The notes under the pieces were generated by a model. The model was given only the letters and a program-made list of their open reading frames with translations. It was not told the DNA's origin and did not search any database. A stretch of DNA of 64,000 bases from contig NZ_JYJF01000019.1 of NCBI RefSeq assembly GCF_000955975.1, positions 1-64,000 on the forward strand, given 5' to 3'. This DNA comes from Saccharothrix sp. ST-888. GTDB taxonomy: Bacteria > Actinomycetota > Actinomycetes > Streptomycetales > Streptomycetaceae. Shown piece after piece: positions 25,567 to 34,499 of this stretch; position 1 is the stretch's first letter; every line of letters begins with the position of its first letter. The position numbers were made by a program, and so were the translations under genes.

Positions 25567-26376
25567 ATGTCCGACACCCAGTACCTCGACGTCCCCGGCG
25601 GCCGGATCGCGTTCGACGACAGCGGCACGCCCACCGACGGCACCCCGGTGGTGCTGCTGCCCGGGATGCTCGACTCCCGCGCCTCGTACCGGTACCTGCG
25701 GCCGCTGCTCACCGCGGCCGGACACCGGGTGATCACCATGGACCTGCGCGGCTTCGGCGAGTCCTCGATCGCCTGGGACGACTACTCCCCCGGCGCGATC
25801 GCGGACGACGTGCTCGCCCTGCTCGACCACCTGGACATCGAGCGGGCCGTCCTGGTCGGCAACTCGTACACCGGCGCCACCGTGGTCGAAGCGGCCGGGC
25901 GCACCCCCGAACGGGTGGCCGGGATAGCCCTGATCGACGCCTTCGTCGAGCACCGGGCGAACGCCTTCCAGCAGGCGGCGATGAAGGCGCTCGGCCCGCT
26001 GGTGCTGGCCTTCCCCGGCATCTGGGGCCTCGCCCAGCGGTACTACTACCCCTCGCGCAGGCCCGCCGACTTCGAGGCCCACCGCTCCGCGCTGGTGGCC
26101 GCGCTGCGCACCCCCGGCCGGAGGACCGCCACCCGGGGCTACCTGAACGGCGACTCCGCTGCCCTCGGGTCGGCGGCGGCGGCGCACTGCCCGGCGCTGG
26201 TGCTCATGGGCAGCAAGGACGTCGACTTCCCCGACCCGGCCGCGCTCGCCGACCGGCAGGCCGCGGCGCTGAAGGGCCGTAAGGTGATGATCGACGGTGC
26301 CGGGCACTACCCGATGGCGGAGTTCCCCGAGGCCACCGCCGACGCCCTGCTCCCCTTCCTGCACGAGGTCGCCTGA
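25567..26376 (+). CDS. Alpha/beta hydrolase
   Basis: The 269-residue enzyme has the fold landmarks VVLLPGMLDSR (oxyanion region), ITMDLRGFGESS, the nucleophile elbow LVGNSYTGATV (Ser in G-x-S-x-T, slightly off the usual G-x-S-x-G), DVDFPDP for the acid and a C-terminal GAGHYPMAEFPE with the catalytic His. The substrate is unknown. The ATG at 25567 has CGGAGG upstream and is preferred to an ATG at 25528, which would fall at the predicted transcription start. The stop overlaps the TetR start by one base, so the pair is translationally coupled. Confidence 0.87.
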   Translation: MSDTQYLDVPGGRIAFDDSGTPTDGTPVVLLPGMLDSRASYRYLRPLLTAAGHRVITMDLRGFGESSIAWDDYSPGAIADDVLALLDHLDIERAVLVGNSYTGATVVEAAGRTPERVAGIALIDAFVEHRANAFQQAAMKALGPLVLAFPGIWGLAQRYYYPSRRPADFEAHRSALVAALRTPGRRTATRGYLNGDSAALGSAAAAHCPALVLMGSKDVDFPDPAALADRQAAALKGRKVMIDGAGHYPMAEFPEATADALLPFLHEVA

Positions 26377-26945
26377 TGCCCAGGGCCGGACTCACCCCCG
26401 CCGCCGTCGTCGGCCACGCCCTCGAACTGATCGACGAACAGGGCCCCGAAGCCCTCACCCTGGCCGCCGTGGCCGCCCGGGCGGGCGTCGCCACCCCCTC
26501 CCTCTACAAGCACGTCAGCGGCGGCCTGACCGAACTGCGCCGGCTGATCGCCGTCCGGGTCACCGAGGACCTCGCCGAGCAGCTGGCCACCGCGGTGCTG
26601 GGGCGCAGCCGGGACGAGGCGGTCGAGGCCCTGCTGGCGGCCTACCTGGACTACGCGGTCCGCCACCCGCGCCGGTACGCCGCCCTGCCGCAGGCGCCGC
26701 AGGACGACGAGGAGCTGCAGTACGCGGCCGCCCGGCTGGTCGGGGTGATCCTGGCGGTGCTGCGCGGGTACGGGCTGGAGGGCTCGGAGGCGATCCACGC
26801 GGCCCGTGCGGTGCGTTCGGTGGCCCACGGCTTCGCCTCGCTCTCCACCGGCGGTGCCTTCCGGCTGGCCGAGGACCTGGCGGTGACCCGGGAGCGGCTG
26901 ATCCGGGTGCTGACCGAAGGCCTGCGGGCCTGGCCGGCGGCCTGA
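26376..26945 (+). CDS. TetR-family regulator (WHG-domain type)
   Basis: The 189-residue repressor has the HTH at about residues 25-48 (LAAVAARAGVATPSLYKHV) and the C-terminal WHG-type ligand domain ending VAHGFASLSTGGAFRLAEDL. It is the second gene of a two-gene operon with the hydrolase (TGATG-type overlap at 26376) and most likely binds the perfect palindrome at 25504-25524 in the operon promoter. The inducer may be a substrate of the hydrolase; that part is inference. Confidence 0.9.
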   Translation: MPRAGLTPAAVVGHALELIDEQGPEALTLAAVAARAGVATPSLYKHVSGGLTELRRLIAVRVTEDLAEQLATAVLGRSRDEAVEALLAAYLDYAVRHPRRYAALPQAPQDDEELQYAAARLVGVILAVLRGYGLEGSEAIHAARAVRSVAHGFASLSTGGAFRLAEDLAVTRERLIRVLTEGLRAWPAA

Positions 26946-27334
26946 GGCACGGCGGGGCCCGGCCGTTCACCGCCGCCCCGGGCTTGACGGGGCGGCGCCC
27001 CGGCGCTCAGGGTGGCCAACAGGCGGGAGCCACCGGGCGGTTCACCGGCCGGAGGGGGTGCGGCCGCTCGTCGGCGGGAAGCCGGACGAACCGCTGCGGG
27101 ACCTCTCCACCGGGCCGCGGACCAATCCGGGCACCGGAGCGGGCGGGTGCGGGCGCACCGGTACGGATCCGGGTGGGATTCGAGACCGAACTGTCGCAGA
27201 CCATCCGCCACCACGGCGGTCGGACTGGGTAGGTAGCATCCGAGCAGCCCACGTACCGTCAGCGACAGCCGCCGACCGGACACGATGCCGCCGCCCACGA
27301 TGCCCCAGGGCACGATCACAAGGAGGAGGCCGGT
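26946..27334. other. Intergenic region with terminator
   Basis: No gene is supportable here. The first part contains the CGCCGCCCCG/CGGGGCGGCG hairpin at 26971-26997, which should end the hydrolase-TetR transcript. Farther on, TAGGTAGCAT (about 27230-27239) resembles a -10 region for the small gene at 27335. Confidence 0.5.
26971..26997 (+). terminator. Terminator of the hydrolase-TetR operon
   Basis: A perfect 10-bp GC stem (26971-26980 with 26988-26997) with a 7-nt loop begins 25 nt after the TetR stop codon. Confidence 0.6.
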
Positions 27335-27550
27335 ATGACCCAGACCGCGCAGACCATCCGTCCCGGTACCGGTCTCGTCCCGGAGCAGCGCACCCCGGCC
27401 AGGCCCGCCGTGCCGGGTGCCGGGACCGCCCCCGGCCGCGGGCTGGCGGACGCCGCCCGGCGTGCCTTCGCGGTCGCCCGGGGGCTGCGCTCGCTGCGCC
27501 CGGTCCCGGCCCGTCCGCAGGAGCCGTACGGCGAGAGCGACGGACAGTAG
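27335..27550 (+). CDS. Small disordered hypothetical protein
   Basis: The 71-residue product is rich in Ala, Pro, Arg and Gly, and begins MTQTAQTIRPGTGLVPEQ. It has a short amphipathic helix (GLADAARRAFAVARGLRSLR) and no membrane segment. A strong AGGAGG lies eight nt before the ATG, and codon positions follow high-GC3 usage, so I believe it is translated. It precedes the phosphatase gene at 27688 with a 137-nt gap. No function can be assigned. Confidence 0.6.
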   Translation: MTQTAQTIRPGTGLVPEQRTPARPAVPGAGTAPGRGLADAARRAFAVARGLRSLRPVPARPQEPYGESDGQ

Positions 27551-27687
27551 GCCCGCACCGGCGCCCCGGCCGGGCGGACGCCGCTCGTGCCGGGCGCGGA
27601 ATTCCCCCTGGATCCGGGCCGACGACGCTAAATTGACCTGAGCAGCGGATGGTCAGCGGCCTGGCCCGAGTCTCGGCGGAGGTCCTC

Positions 27688-28821
27688 GTGCCCGCAGTCA
27701 CCACGGTGGCACGACAGCTCGCCGCAGCAACCCGGCGCGGCCCCTACGGGCGCTGGCTGACCCGGCTCCTGGACGGCGACCCCGTCGCCGAGCGGGTCGC
27801 CCTCGGCCTGCTGACCGTCTTCGCCGGACTGCTCACCCTGCTCGCCATCGTCGCGCCCAACGACTGCCCGCCCTCGGCGCAGATGCTGCCGCTGCTCCTC
27901 GGCGGCTTCGTGCTGCACATCCGGCTGATGAGGCTGCTGCTGGCGCCGGTCGGACTCGGGCTCGGCACCGAGTGGCTGCTGCGCGTCCCCCTCGGGGTAC
28001 GGCTCGGCTCGGCGCTGATGGTGGTGATCGCAGCGGTGATCGGCCTGCTGATGTCCCGCCACCGCAGCCGGCTCGGCCTGCGCGGCACCCGGGGCGACAC
28101 CATGCTGCTGGAACTCGCCGAGCGCACCCGGGATCTCGGCCGCCTCCCCGACCGCCTGCTGGACTGGCGCTTCCACCGGGCGATCTCCCCGGTCAGCGGC
28201 GCGTTCTTCGCCGGGGACTTCCTGCTCACCGCGCAGCGGCCCGAGCGGGACCTGCTGGAGGTGGTCCTGGTCGACGTCTCGGGCAAGGGCAGCCGGGCCG
28301 CCGCGCGGTCGATGCACCTCTCCGGGGCCTTCGCGATGCTGCTCGGCTCGGTGCCGCCGGAGGCCTTCCTGGCCCGGGCCAACGACTACCTGGCCCGGCT
28401 CGGCTGGGAGGACGAGTTCGCCACCGCCGTCCACCTCGCGCTCTCCCCCGCCACCGGGCGCTACCGGCTGTTCACCGCCGGGCACCCGCCCGCCGGGCAC
28501 TACCACCGCGCGGACGGCGGCAGTTGGGAGCTCCGCGGCGAGAGCGGGCCCGCGCTGGGCATCTTCGCCGGGACGCGCTATCCCGCCGCGTCCGGGCAGC
28601 TCGCCCACGGGGACTCGCTGCTGCTCTACAGCGACGGCCTGGTCGAAGTACCCGGCGAGGACATCGACCAGGGCATCGGACGGCTGCTGGAGGCGGCCAC
28701 CGGGCTGCTCCGGTACGGCGGTCCGGCCGACCCGGCCGCGGAACTGCTGCGGACCGTCGCCCGCAACGTCGCCGACGACCGGACGGTGGTGGTCGTCCGC
28801 CGCCTCGGCGCGGGCGGCTGA
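27688..28821 (+). CDS. Membrane-anchored SpoIIE-type serine phosphatase
   Basis: The product has three hydrophobic helices within about residues 35-125, then a PP2C/SpoIIE domain with GAFFAGDFLL, VLVDVSGKGSRAA, LFTAGHPPAGHY and LLYSDGLVEVPGED. GTG at 27688 gives 377 residues and has GGAGG five nt upstream; an in-frame ATG at 27649 would add 13 residues. It should dephosphorylate a partner-switch antagonist at the membrane. It lies just upstream of the conservon, but a 334-nt gap with its own promoter separates them, so a functional link is only suggestive. Confidence 0.85.
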   Translation: MPAVTTVARQLAAATRRGPYGRWLTRLLDGDPVAERVALGLLTVFAGLLTLLAIVAPNDCPPSAQMLPLLLGGFVLHIRLMRLLLAPVGLGLGTEWLLRVPLGVRLGSALMVVIAAVIGLLMSRHRSRLGLRGTRGDTMLLELAERTRDLGRLPDRLLDWRFHRAISPVSGAFFAGDFLLTAQRPERDLLEVVLVDVSGKGSRAAARSMHLSGAFAMLLGSVPPEAFLARANDYLARLGWEDEFATAVHLALSPATGRYRLFTAGHPPAGHYHRADGGSWELRGESGPALGIFAGTRYPAASGQLAHGDSLLLYSDGLVEVPGEDIDQGIGRLLEAATGLLRYGGPADPAAELLRTVARNVADDRTVVVVRRLGAGG

Positions 28822-29155
28822 ACCCGCCGGACCCGACCCGACCCGACCCGGCACAGCGGCCGACGGCGGGGATCGCAGGCGGCGCCGGAGCGGCCGGCCG
28901 AACCGCTCGTCCCCGATGTCACCGAGCGCCGCTCCCGCCCGGACGACGTGGCGCTGCCGGTGTTCCACCGGATCGCGACCGGAAGCGAAACTACCGACAG
29001 GTAGCCGGATTTGGGGTGGACGACGGGTGAATCGCACCCCGATCCGGCCAAGTTCGACCTGAGTTGAGCCACTCAGCAGCAGAAATGTCGTGATCGGATC
29101 ACTGAACGTCAGATACGTTCACACATACGTAGGATCATCCCCCTAGAATCCCCGC
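28822..29155. promoter_or_regulatory. Conservon promoter region
   Basis: The 334-nt gap holds a short GACCC tandem array (about 28831-28852) and no gene. TAGAAT (29144-29149) ends six nt before the cvnA GTG, implying a leaderless transcript. An ACGTTCACACATACGT imperfect palindrome (about 29115-29130) just upstream is a candidate regulator site. Confidence 0.5.
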
Positions 29156-30505
29156 GTGACGATGACTCAGTGGTGCGGTTCGGCTGCCGGCGTGCTCGCC
29201 GTTCTCTCTCTGCTGGCGGCCGCCAGGTACCGCGCGGTCGGCCGCACCCTGAAGGGCCGACTCGAAGCCCGGGAGCAGGAGTTCGCCGCCCTGCGCGCCC
29301 AGTTGCAGAACGAGGCCGAACTCCGCAGCAGCGAGCACGCCGCCACCCAGCACGAGCAGGAGCTCAACGCCTCCACCCGGCGGGCCTTCCTCAGCGTCGC
29401 CCGGCGCATCCTGGTCATGGCCCACGACCAGCAGGCCGGGCTGGACGAGATGGAGCGCCGGCACGACGACCCCGCACTGCTGGAGGGCCTGCTCAAGGCC
29501 GACCACGCCGCCGCCCAACAGGCCCGCCTCGCCCAGACGCTGGCCGTGCTCTGCGGCGCCCGGGCCGGCCGCCACTGGCCCGAGCCGGTCGCGCTGGAGG
29601 ACGTGGTGCGCGGCGCCCAGTCCCGGATCCTGCCCTTCCAGCGGGTGGTGATCCGCAGCCGGATCGAGACCGCCGTGGTCGGCGCCGCCGCCGAGGCGCT
29701 GATCCACGCCATCGCCGAACTCCTCGACAACGCGACCCGGTACTCGCCGCCCAGCACCCAGGTCCACGTCACCCTGATGCCGGTCCACAACGGCGCGGTC
29801 ATCGAGATCGACGACGCCGGGGTCGGCATGCCCGAGTACGCCGTCGACAAGGCCGCCGCCGCACTCGCGGGCGGCACCACGATGGAGGTCTCCCGGCTGG
29901 GCGAGGTACCGCAGTTGGGGCTCGCTGCGGTCGGCCGCCTCGCCGAGCAGTACGGCTTCCGGGTCACCCTCAGCTCCGCGCCCTCCCCGTACGGCGGGGT
30001 GCGGGTGGTGGTGCTGCTGCCGACGCCGCTGCTCACCGAGCCGCTGCCGACCCCCGCGACCGGGCGGGGCCCGGACGGGTTCGGGCACCGGGCCGAGCCC
30101 GACCCGGTCTACCTGGTCCCGCCGGTCGAACGGGTGCCGGCCCAGCACCGGATCCCGCCGGCCGAGCAGCTGCGCGCGACCCCGGTGCCGCCCGCTCCCG
30201 GCCAACTGCCGCGCCGGGTGAACCGGCGCAGCGCCGCCCCGGCCGCGCGCGGCGCCGACGGCCCGGTCGGCGGCTCCGGCGAGGCGACCCTCGAACTCCC
30301 CGTGCCACCGCGCTCCGCACGCGAGGCGCAGACCTTCATGTCCCTCTTCCAGGCCGGTACCGCCAGCGGCCGTTCGGCGGCCCGCGACCAGCACCTTCCC
30401 GAGAGCCTCCCTCCGGCTTCCCCGGCCTCCCCGGCCTCCCCCGGTTCCCCTGTTGCCCCACAATCCCCCCAGCACTTCGGAGACTTCCATGACCACCACT
30501 CCTGA
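29156..30505 (+). CDS. cvnA: Conservon histidine-kinase-like sensor CvnA
   Basis: The 449-residue protein has one N-terminal transmembrane helix (about 10-24), a Gln/Glu-rich coiled coil, a dimerisation-like helical region and a HATPase domain with AIAELLDNATRYSPPSTQV (N box) and IEIDDAGVGMP (G1 box), followed by a Pro/Ala-rich tail of about 140 residues. A canonical phospho-accepting H box is not obvious, as is common in conservon kinases. CvnA-CvnD assemble a membrane complex reminiscent of eukaryotic G-protein systems. The last codons overlap the cvnB start. Confidence 0.9.
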   Translation: MTMTQWCGSAAGVLAVLSLLAAARYRAVGRTLKGRLEAREQEFAALRAQLQNEAELRSSEHAATQHEQELNASTRRAFLSVARRILVMAHDQQAGLDEMERRHDDPALLEGLLKADHAAAQQARLAQTLAVLCGARAGRHWPEPVALEDVVRGAQSRILPFQRVVIRSRIETAVVGAAAEALIHAIAELLDNATRYSPPSTQVHVTLMPVHNGAVIEIDDAGVGMPEYAVDKAAAALAGGTTMEVSRLGEVPQLGLAAVGRLAEQYGFRVTLSSAPSPYGGVRVVVLLPTPLLTEPLPTPATGRGPDGFGHRAEPDPVYLVPPVERVPAQHRIPPAEQLRATPVPPAPGQLPRRVNRRSAAPAARGADGPVGGSGEATLELPVPPRSAREAQTFMSLFQAGTASGRSAARDQHLPESLPPASPASPASPGSPVAPQSPQHFGDFHDHHS

Positions 30506-30902
30506 CCTCGGCTGGCTGCTGGCCGACATCATCGGCGTTCCCGAGGTGCAGCACGCCGTTGTGGTGTCCAACGACGGCCTGGAGATCGGCCGCAGCGAGC
30601 GGATCGCCCGTGACGACGCCGAGCGGCTGGCCGCCGCGTGCTCCGGGCTCCAGTCGCTGGCCCGTGGAGTGGCCCAGGGCTTCGGCGGACGGCAGAGCAG
30701 CACCCGGCAGATCATCATCGAGTACGGCGGCGGCTACCTGTTCGTCGTGGCCGCCGGGGCCGGTGCCCACCTGGCCGTGGTGACCGGCGAGTCGGTGGAC
30801 GCCGGCCTGGTGGCGTACCAGATGCAGGTGCTGGTCGAGCGGATCGGAGGCCACCTGACCAGCCCGCCCCGGGTGGAACCGGTCGCCGGGGAGCTGCGGT
30901 GA
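30489..30902 (+). CDS. cvnB: Roadblock/LC7 protein CvnB
   Basis: The 137-residue roadblock-fold protein starts MTTTPDLGWLLADIIGVPEV and includes HAVVVSNDGLEIGRSERI and YLFVVAAGAGAHLAVVTGE. It is expected to act as a GTPase-activating or scaffold partner of the CvnD GTPase. It begins inside the 3' end of cvnA and its TGA overlaps the cvnC GTG, so the genes are translated in series. Confidence 0.93.
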   Translation: MTTTPDLGWLLADIIGVPEVQHAVVVSNDGLEIGRSERIARDDAERLAAACSGLQSLARGVAQGFGGRQSSTRQIIIEYGGGYLFVVAAGAGAHLAVVTGESVDAGLVAYQMQVLVERIGGHLTSPPRVEPVAGELR

Positions 30903-31282
30903 ACGGCCCGGTCCGGCCGTATGTGATCACCGGCGGGCGCAGCCGGCCCAGCCGGAACGTCCAGGCGCTGGAGGATCTGGCGCTGGAGAGCCTGGTCAGC
31001 GTCGACCCGGCCGCCGAACCCGGCGAGTTCCTCGACGAGCAGGCCGGGCTGAACCGCGAGCACCGACGCATCCTGGCGCTCTGCCGGCAGCTGCTCTCGG
31101 TCGCCGAGGTCGCCGCCCACCTCGGCCTGCCGCTCGGCGTGGTCAAGGTGCTGGTCGGCGACCTCTGGGACCTCGGCGCCGTCCAGGTCCTGCCCCCCGC
31201 AGTCCCACCCGTACGGCAGGCCGAACGCCTGCCCGCAACCCTCCTGGAAGAGGTGCTCGTTGGCCTCCGCCAACTCCGCTGA
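30899..31282 (+). CDS. cvnC: DUF742 protein CvnC
   Basis: The 127-residue protein has the DUF742 layout: VRPYVITGGRSRP near the start and a winged-helix-like VAEVAAHLGLPLGVVKVLVGDL segment, then an EEVLVGLRQL tail. The DUF742 member of each conservon may bind DNA or bridge the complex. It starts with GTG in a GTGA overlap with cvnB, and its end overlaps the next gene by 23 nt. Confidence 0.92.
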   Translation: MNGPVRPYVITGGRSRPSRNVQALEDLALESLVSVDPAAEPGEFLDEQAGLNREHRRILALCRQLLSVAEVAAHLGLPLGVVKVLVGDLWDLGAVQVLPPAVPPVRQAERLPATLLEEVLVGLRQLR

Positions 31283-31862
31283 ACCGGACTACCTGCCGTC
31301 CACCGTGCAGGGCGCCGTGAAGATCCTCGTCACCGGTCCTTTCGGGGTGGGCAAGACCACCCTGGTGGGCTCGCTGAGCGAGATCTCACCGCTGCGCACC
31401 GAGGAGACGATGACCGCCGCCGGTGCGGACGTGGACGACCTCACCGGCCGCCCGGGGAAGACCACCACCACGGTGGCCCTCGACTTCGGCCGGATCACGC
31501 TCAACCCCAGGCTCGCCCTCTACCTCTTCGGCACCCCGGGGCAGCAGCGGTTCTGGCCGCTCTGGGAGGACCTCTCGCGCGGCGCGCTCGGCGCGATCGC
31601 CCTGGTCGACGCCCGGCGGATCGAGGAGAGCTTCGACGTGCTCGGCCAGCTGGAGGAGCAGCGGATCCCGTTCGCCGTCGCCGTCAACACCTTCCCCGAC
31701 ACGCCGAGCTACCCCGAGGACGAGCTGCGCTCCGCGCTCGACCTGCTGCCCGAGGTGCCGATCCTCGCCTGCGACGCCCGGGACCGCCGGGGCGCGTACG
31801 ACGTCCTGATCGACTTCGTCGACCACCTGCACGCCACCGCTGTCCTGGAGCCGCAGCCATGA
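31260..31862 (+). CDS. cvnD: Conservon Ras-like GTPase CvnD
   Basis: The 200-residue small GTPase has the P-loop GPFGVGKTTLVGS (about residues 26-38), a switch-region Thr cluster GKTTTTVALDFGRI, the G3-like LFGTPGQQRFW, and VAVNTFPD in place of the usual NKxD guanine-specificity motif, as in other CvnD proteins. It starts with TTG at 31260 inside cvnC. It should switch between GTP and GDP states under control of CvnA-CvnC. Confidence 0.92.
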   Translation: MASANSAEPDYLPSTVQGAVKILVTGPFGVGKTTLVGSLSEISPLRTEETMTAAGADVDDLTGRPGKTTTTVALDFGRITLNPRLALYLFGTPGQQRFWPLWEDLSRGALGAIALVDARRIEESFDVLGQLEEQRIPFAVAVNTFPDTPSYPEDELRSALDLLPEVPILACDARDRRGAYDVLIDFVDHLHATAVLEPQP

Positions 31863-33310
31863 CAACTCCCACGCCGGGGACCCGGGTTCCGCAGCCGGAG
31901 GCCCTGGTCCCGCCGCCCGGCTGCCCGATGCACGAGAAGCCGGGCACCGTACCGCTGTACGGCGCCTCGGTCTCGGAGGACCCGCACGGCCTGTACGCCA
32001 GGATGCGGGAGGAGCACGGCGCGGTCGCACCGATCGAGCTGGAGCCGGGAGTGGAGGCGTGGCTGGTGCTCGGCTACGCCGAACTGCTCGAACTCACCCG
32101 CAACGAGCAGCTGTTCTCCAAGGACTCGCGCCGCTGGCGGATACCCCAGGAGGGCAGGCTCAGATCCGACTCCCGGCTGCTGCCGATGACCTCCTGGCGT
32201 CCGACCCTGCTCAACATGGACGGTGCCGAGCACCAGCGGCTGCGCGGCGCGGTCGCCGACACCCTGGCCCGGATCGACCACCGGCAGCTGCGGCAGACCA
32301 CCGAGAACGCCGCCAACGCCCTGATCGACAGCTGGGGTCCGGACGGCACCGCCGACCTGGTCACCCAGTACGCGCGCCGCCTGCCGCTGCTGGTCTTCAC
32401 CCAGCTGCTGGGCCTGCCCGCCGAGGCGGGTCCCCATCTCATCGACCTGATCAGCCACTTCGTGGACAGCAGCGAGGAGTCGGTCCGGGCGAGCGCCGAG
32501 TTCCAGGCCATCCTGCTCGACCTGGTCCGCCGCTGCCGGAGCACGCCCGGTGCCGACCTCACCTCCTGGCTGCTGGCCCACGACGCCGGGCTGACCGACG
32601 AGGAGGTGGTGCACCACCTGGTGGTGATCCTGGTCGCGGGCAACGAGACCACCATCAACTGGACCGGCAACACGCTGCGCCTGCTGCTCACCGACCGCCG
32701 GTTCCGGGCCACCCTCGCGGGCGGCCGGCTGACCGTCTCGGACGCGCTGGACGAGGTGCTCTGGCGCGACCCGCCCACCCAGAACTTCCCCGGCCGGTGG
32801 GCCACCGGCGACACCGTCCTCGGCGGCCAGTACATCAACGCGGGCGACATGCTGGTCCTCGGCCTGGCCGGCGCCAACGCCGACCCGGCCGTCCAGTGCC
32901 CCGACGGCGTCGGCGGCAACCGCGCCCACCTGGCCTGGGGTGCCGGCCGGCACGTCTGCCCGGCCCAGCACCCGGCCCGGCTGATCGTCGAGACCGCCGT
33001 GGAGACCCTGCTGCACCGGCTCCCGGACCTCCAACTGGCCGTCCCCGCCCATGAACTGTCCTGGCGGCCGTCGCCGTGGTCGCGAGCACTGGTGTCCCTG
33101 CCGGTGCTCTACAGCGCTTTCACCCCGCCGCGCACCCCCGCACCCGAAAGGCCCGTATGGACACCTCCGGCCCCCTCGACCACGCCCGTCCCGCACCCGT
33201 CCGACTCGACCCCTTCGGACACGACCAGCACGCCGAGAACGCCCGACTCAGGGCGGCCGGGCCCGCGGTCCTGGTGGAACTCCCTGGCGGGGTGGTGGTC
33301 TGGGCGATAA
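31859..33310 (+). CDS. CYP157-like cytochrome P450 (conservon P450, no ExxR)
   Basis: The 483-residue P450 has the I-helix VAGNETTINW and haem loop LAWGAGRHVCPAQH with the Cys thiolate. The K-helix motif, ExxR in nearly all P450s, reads EVLW here. Loss of the Arg is the reported hallmark of the streptomycete CYP157 family, which accompanies CYP154 in conservons. The start overlaps the cvnD stop (ATGA). The C-terminal 60 residues are Pro/Thr/Ser-rich and run 154 nt into the downstream P450 gene, an unusually long overlap. The substrate is unknown. Confidence 0.88.
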   Translation: MTTPTPGTRVPQPEALVPPPGCPMHEKPGTVPLYGASVSEDPHGLYARMREEHGAVAPIELEPGVEAWLVLGYAELLELTRNEQLFSKDSRRWRIPQEGRLRSDSRLLPMTSWRPTLLNMDGAEHQRLRGAVADTLARIDHRQLRQTTENAANALIDSWGPDGTADLVTQYARRLPLLVFTQLLGLPAEAGPHLIDLISHFVDSSEESVRASAEFQAILLDLVRRCRSTPGADLTSWLLAHDAGLTDEEVVHHLVVILVAGNETTINWTGNTLRLLLTDRRFRATLAGGRLTVSDALDEVLWRDPPTQNFPGRWATGDTVLGGQYINAGDMLVLGLAGANADPAVQCPDGVGGNRAHLAWGAGRHVCPAQHPARLIVETAVETLLHRLPDLQLAVPAHELSWRPSPWSRALVSLPVLYSAFTPPRTPAPERPVWTPPAPSTTPVPHPSDSTPSDTTSTPRTPDSGRPGPRSWWNSLAGWWSGR

Positions 33311-34392
33311 CCCACCACGACACCCTCCAGCAGCTGCTCACCGACCCCCGGGTCGGCAAGAACCCGCAGCTGTGGGACACCTTCCGGCAGGGCCTGCTGC
33401 CCAAGGGCTGGCCGCTGCTCAACTTCGTCACCGTCCCCGGGATGACCACCGCCGACGGCGACGACCACCGGCGCCTGCGCGGCCTGGTCAGCCAGGCGTT
33501 CACCCCGCGCCGGGTCAGCGCGCTCCAACCCGGGATCGAGCGGCTCACCGAGCAGCTGCTGGACGGGGTGGCGCTGCTGGACGGCGAGTTCGACCTGCGC
33601 GAGCACTTCGCCTACCCGCTGCCGATGCAGGTGATCGGCACGCTGCTCGGCCTCCCGCCCAAGCAGCAGGACGAGCTGCACGAGCTGTCCGACACCCTGG
33701 TGAGCAGCTCCGCCACTCCCGAGGCGGCCGTCGCCGCGCAGACCGGCCTGTTCGCGCTGCTGGCCGCGCTGGTCGAGGCCAAGCGGGTCGAGCCCGGCGA
33801 CGACCTGACCACCGACCTGATCGCCGCCCGCGAGGACGAGGACCGGCTCAGCGAGCAGGAACTGGTCGGCACGCTGCTGCTGATGCTGGTCGCCGGGCAC
33901 GAGACCACGCTCAACCTGATCACCAACGCCGTGCGCGCCCTGCTCGCCCACCCCGAGCAGCTGCGGCAGGTGCTGGACGGGACGTACTCGTGGGCGGCGG
34001 TGGTCGAGGAGACGCTGCGGTACGACTCACCGGTGGGCCAGTTCCCGCTGCGGTACGCGAGCGAGGACATCGAGGTGGGCGGCGCCGGCGGCGTGGTGAT
34101 CCGGCGCGGGGAGGCGATGCTCGCCTCGTACGGTGCCGTCGGACGGGACGGCGCGCACTACCCCGACGCGGACCGCTTCGACCTCTCCCGGCAGCCCGCC
34201 CGGCACCTCTCGCTGGGCCACGGACCGCACTTCTGCCTCGGTTCGGGCCTTGCCCGGCTGGAGGCGGAGACGGCCCTGCGCGGCCTGTTCGAGCGCTTCC
34301 CCGAGCTGCGGGCGGCGGACGGCCCCGGTCCTGAGCCGATCGCGTCCTTCGTCAGCAACAGCGTCCGCGAGCTGCGCGTACGGGTGCGGTGA
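33157..34392 (+). CDS. CYP154-like cytochrome P450
   Basis: The 411-residue P450 has all core motifs: LVAGHETTLNL (I helix), VVEETLRYDSP (K-helix ExxR) and LSLGHGPHFCLGSGLARLE (haem ligand Cys). The ATG at 33157 (MDTSGPLDHARP) lies within the 3' end of the CYP157-like gene and is preceded by GAAAGG. CYP154 enzymes hydroxylate macrolides, steroids and other substrates, and they pair with CYP157 at conservons. No ferredoxin gene is adjacent. It closes the apparent cvnA-to-P450 operon. Confidence 0.9.
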   Translation: MDTSGPLDHARPAPVRLDPFGHDQHAENARLRAAGPAVLVELPGGVVVWAITHHDTLQQLLTDPRVGKNPQLWDTFRQGLLPKGWPLLNFVTVPGMTTADGDDHRRLRGLVSQAFTPRRVSALQPGIERLTEQLLDGVALLDGEFDLREHFAYPLPMQVIGTLLGLPPKQQDELHELSDTLVSSSATPEAAVAAQTGLFALLAALVEAKRVEPGDDLTTDLIAAREDEDRLSEQELVGTLLLMLVAGHETTLNLITNAVRALLAHPEQLRQVLDGTYSWAAVVEETLRYDSPVGQFPLRYASEDIEVGGAGGVVIRRGEAMLASYGAVGRDGAHYPDADRFDLSRQPARHLSLGHGPHFCLGSGLARLEAETALRGLFERFPELRAADGPGPEPIASFVSNSVRELRVRVR

Positions 34393-34499
34393 GCGGCCCC
34401 GCCCCCGCCCGGGGCCGCCGCTGACCGCAGCCGGATCCGGGTGTCCGCCGGTCCCGGGCGCCCTGCCCGAGGGCGGGGCGGCCGGGGCCGGCGGGTGGG

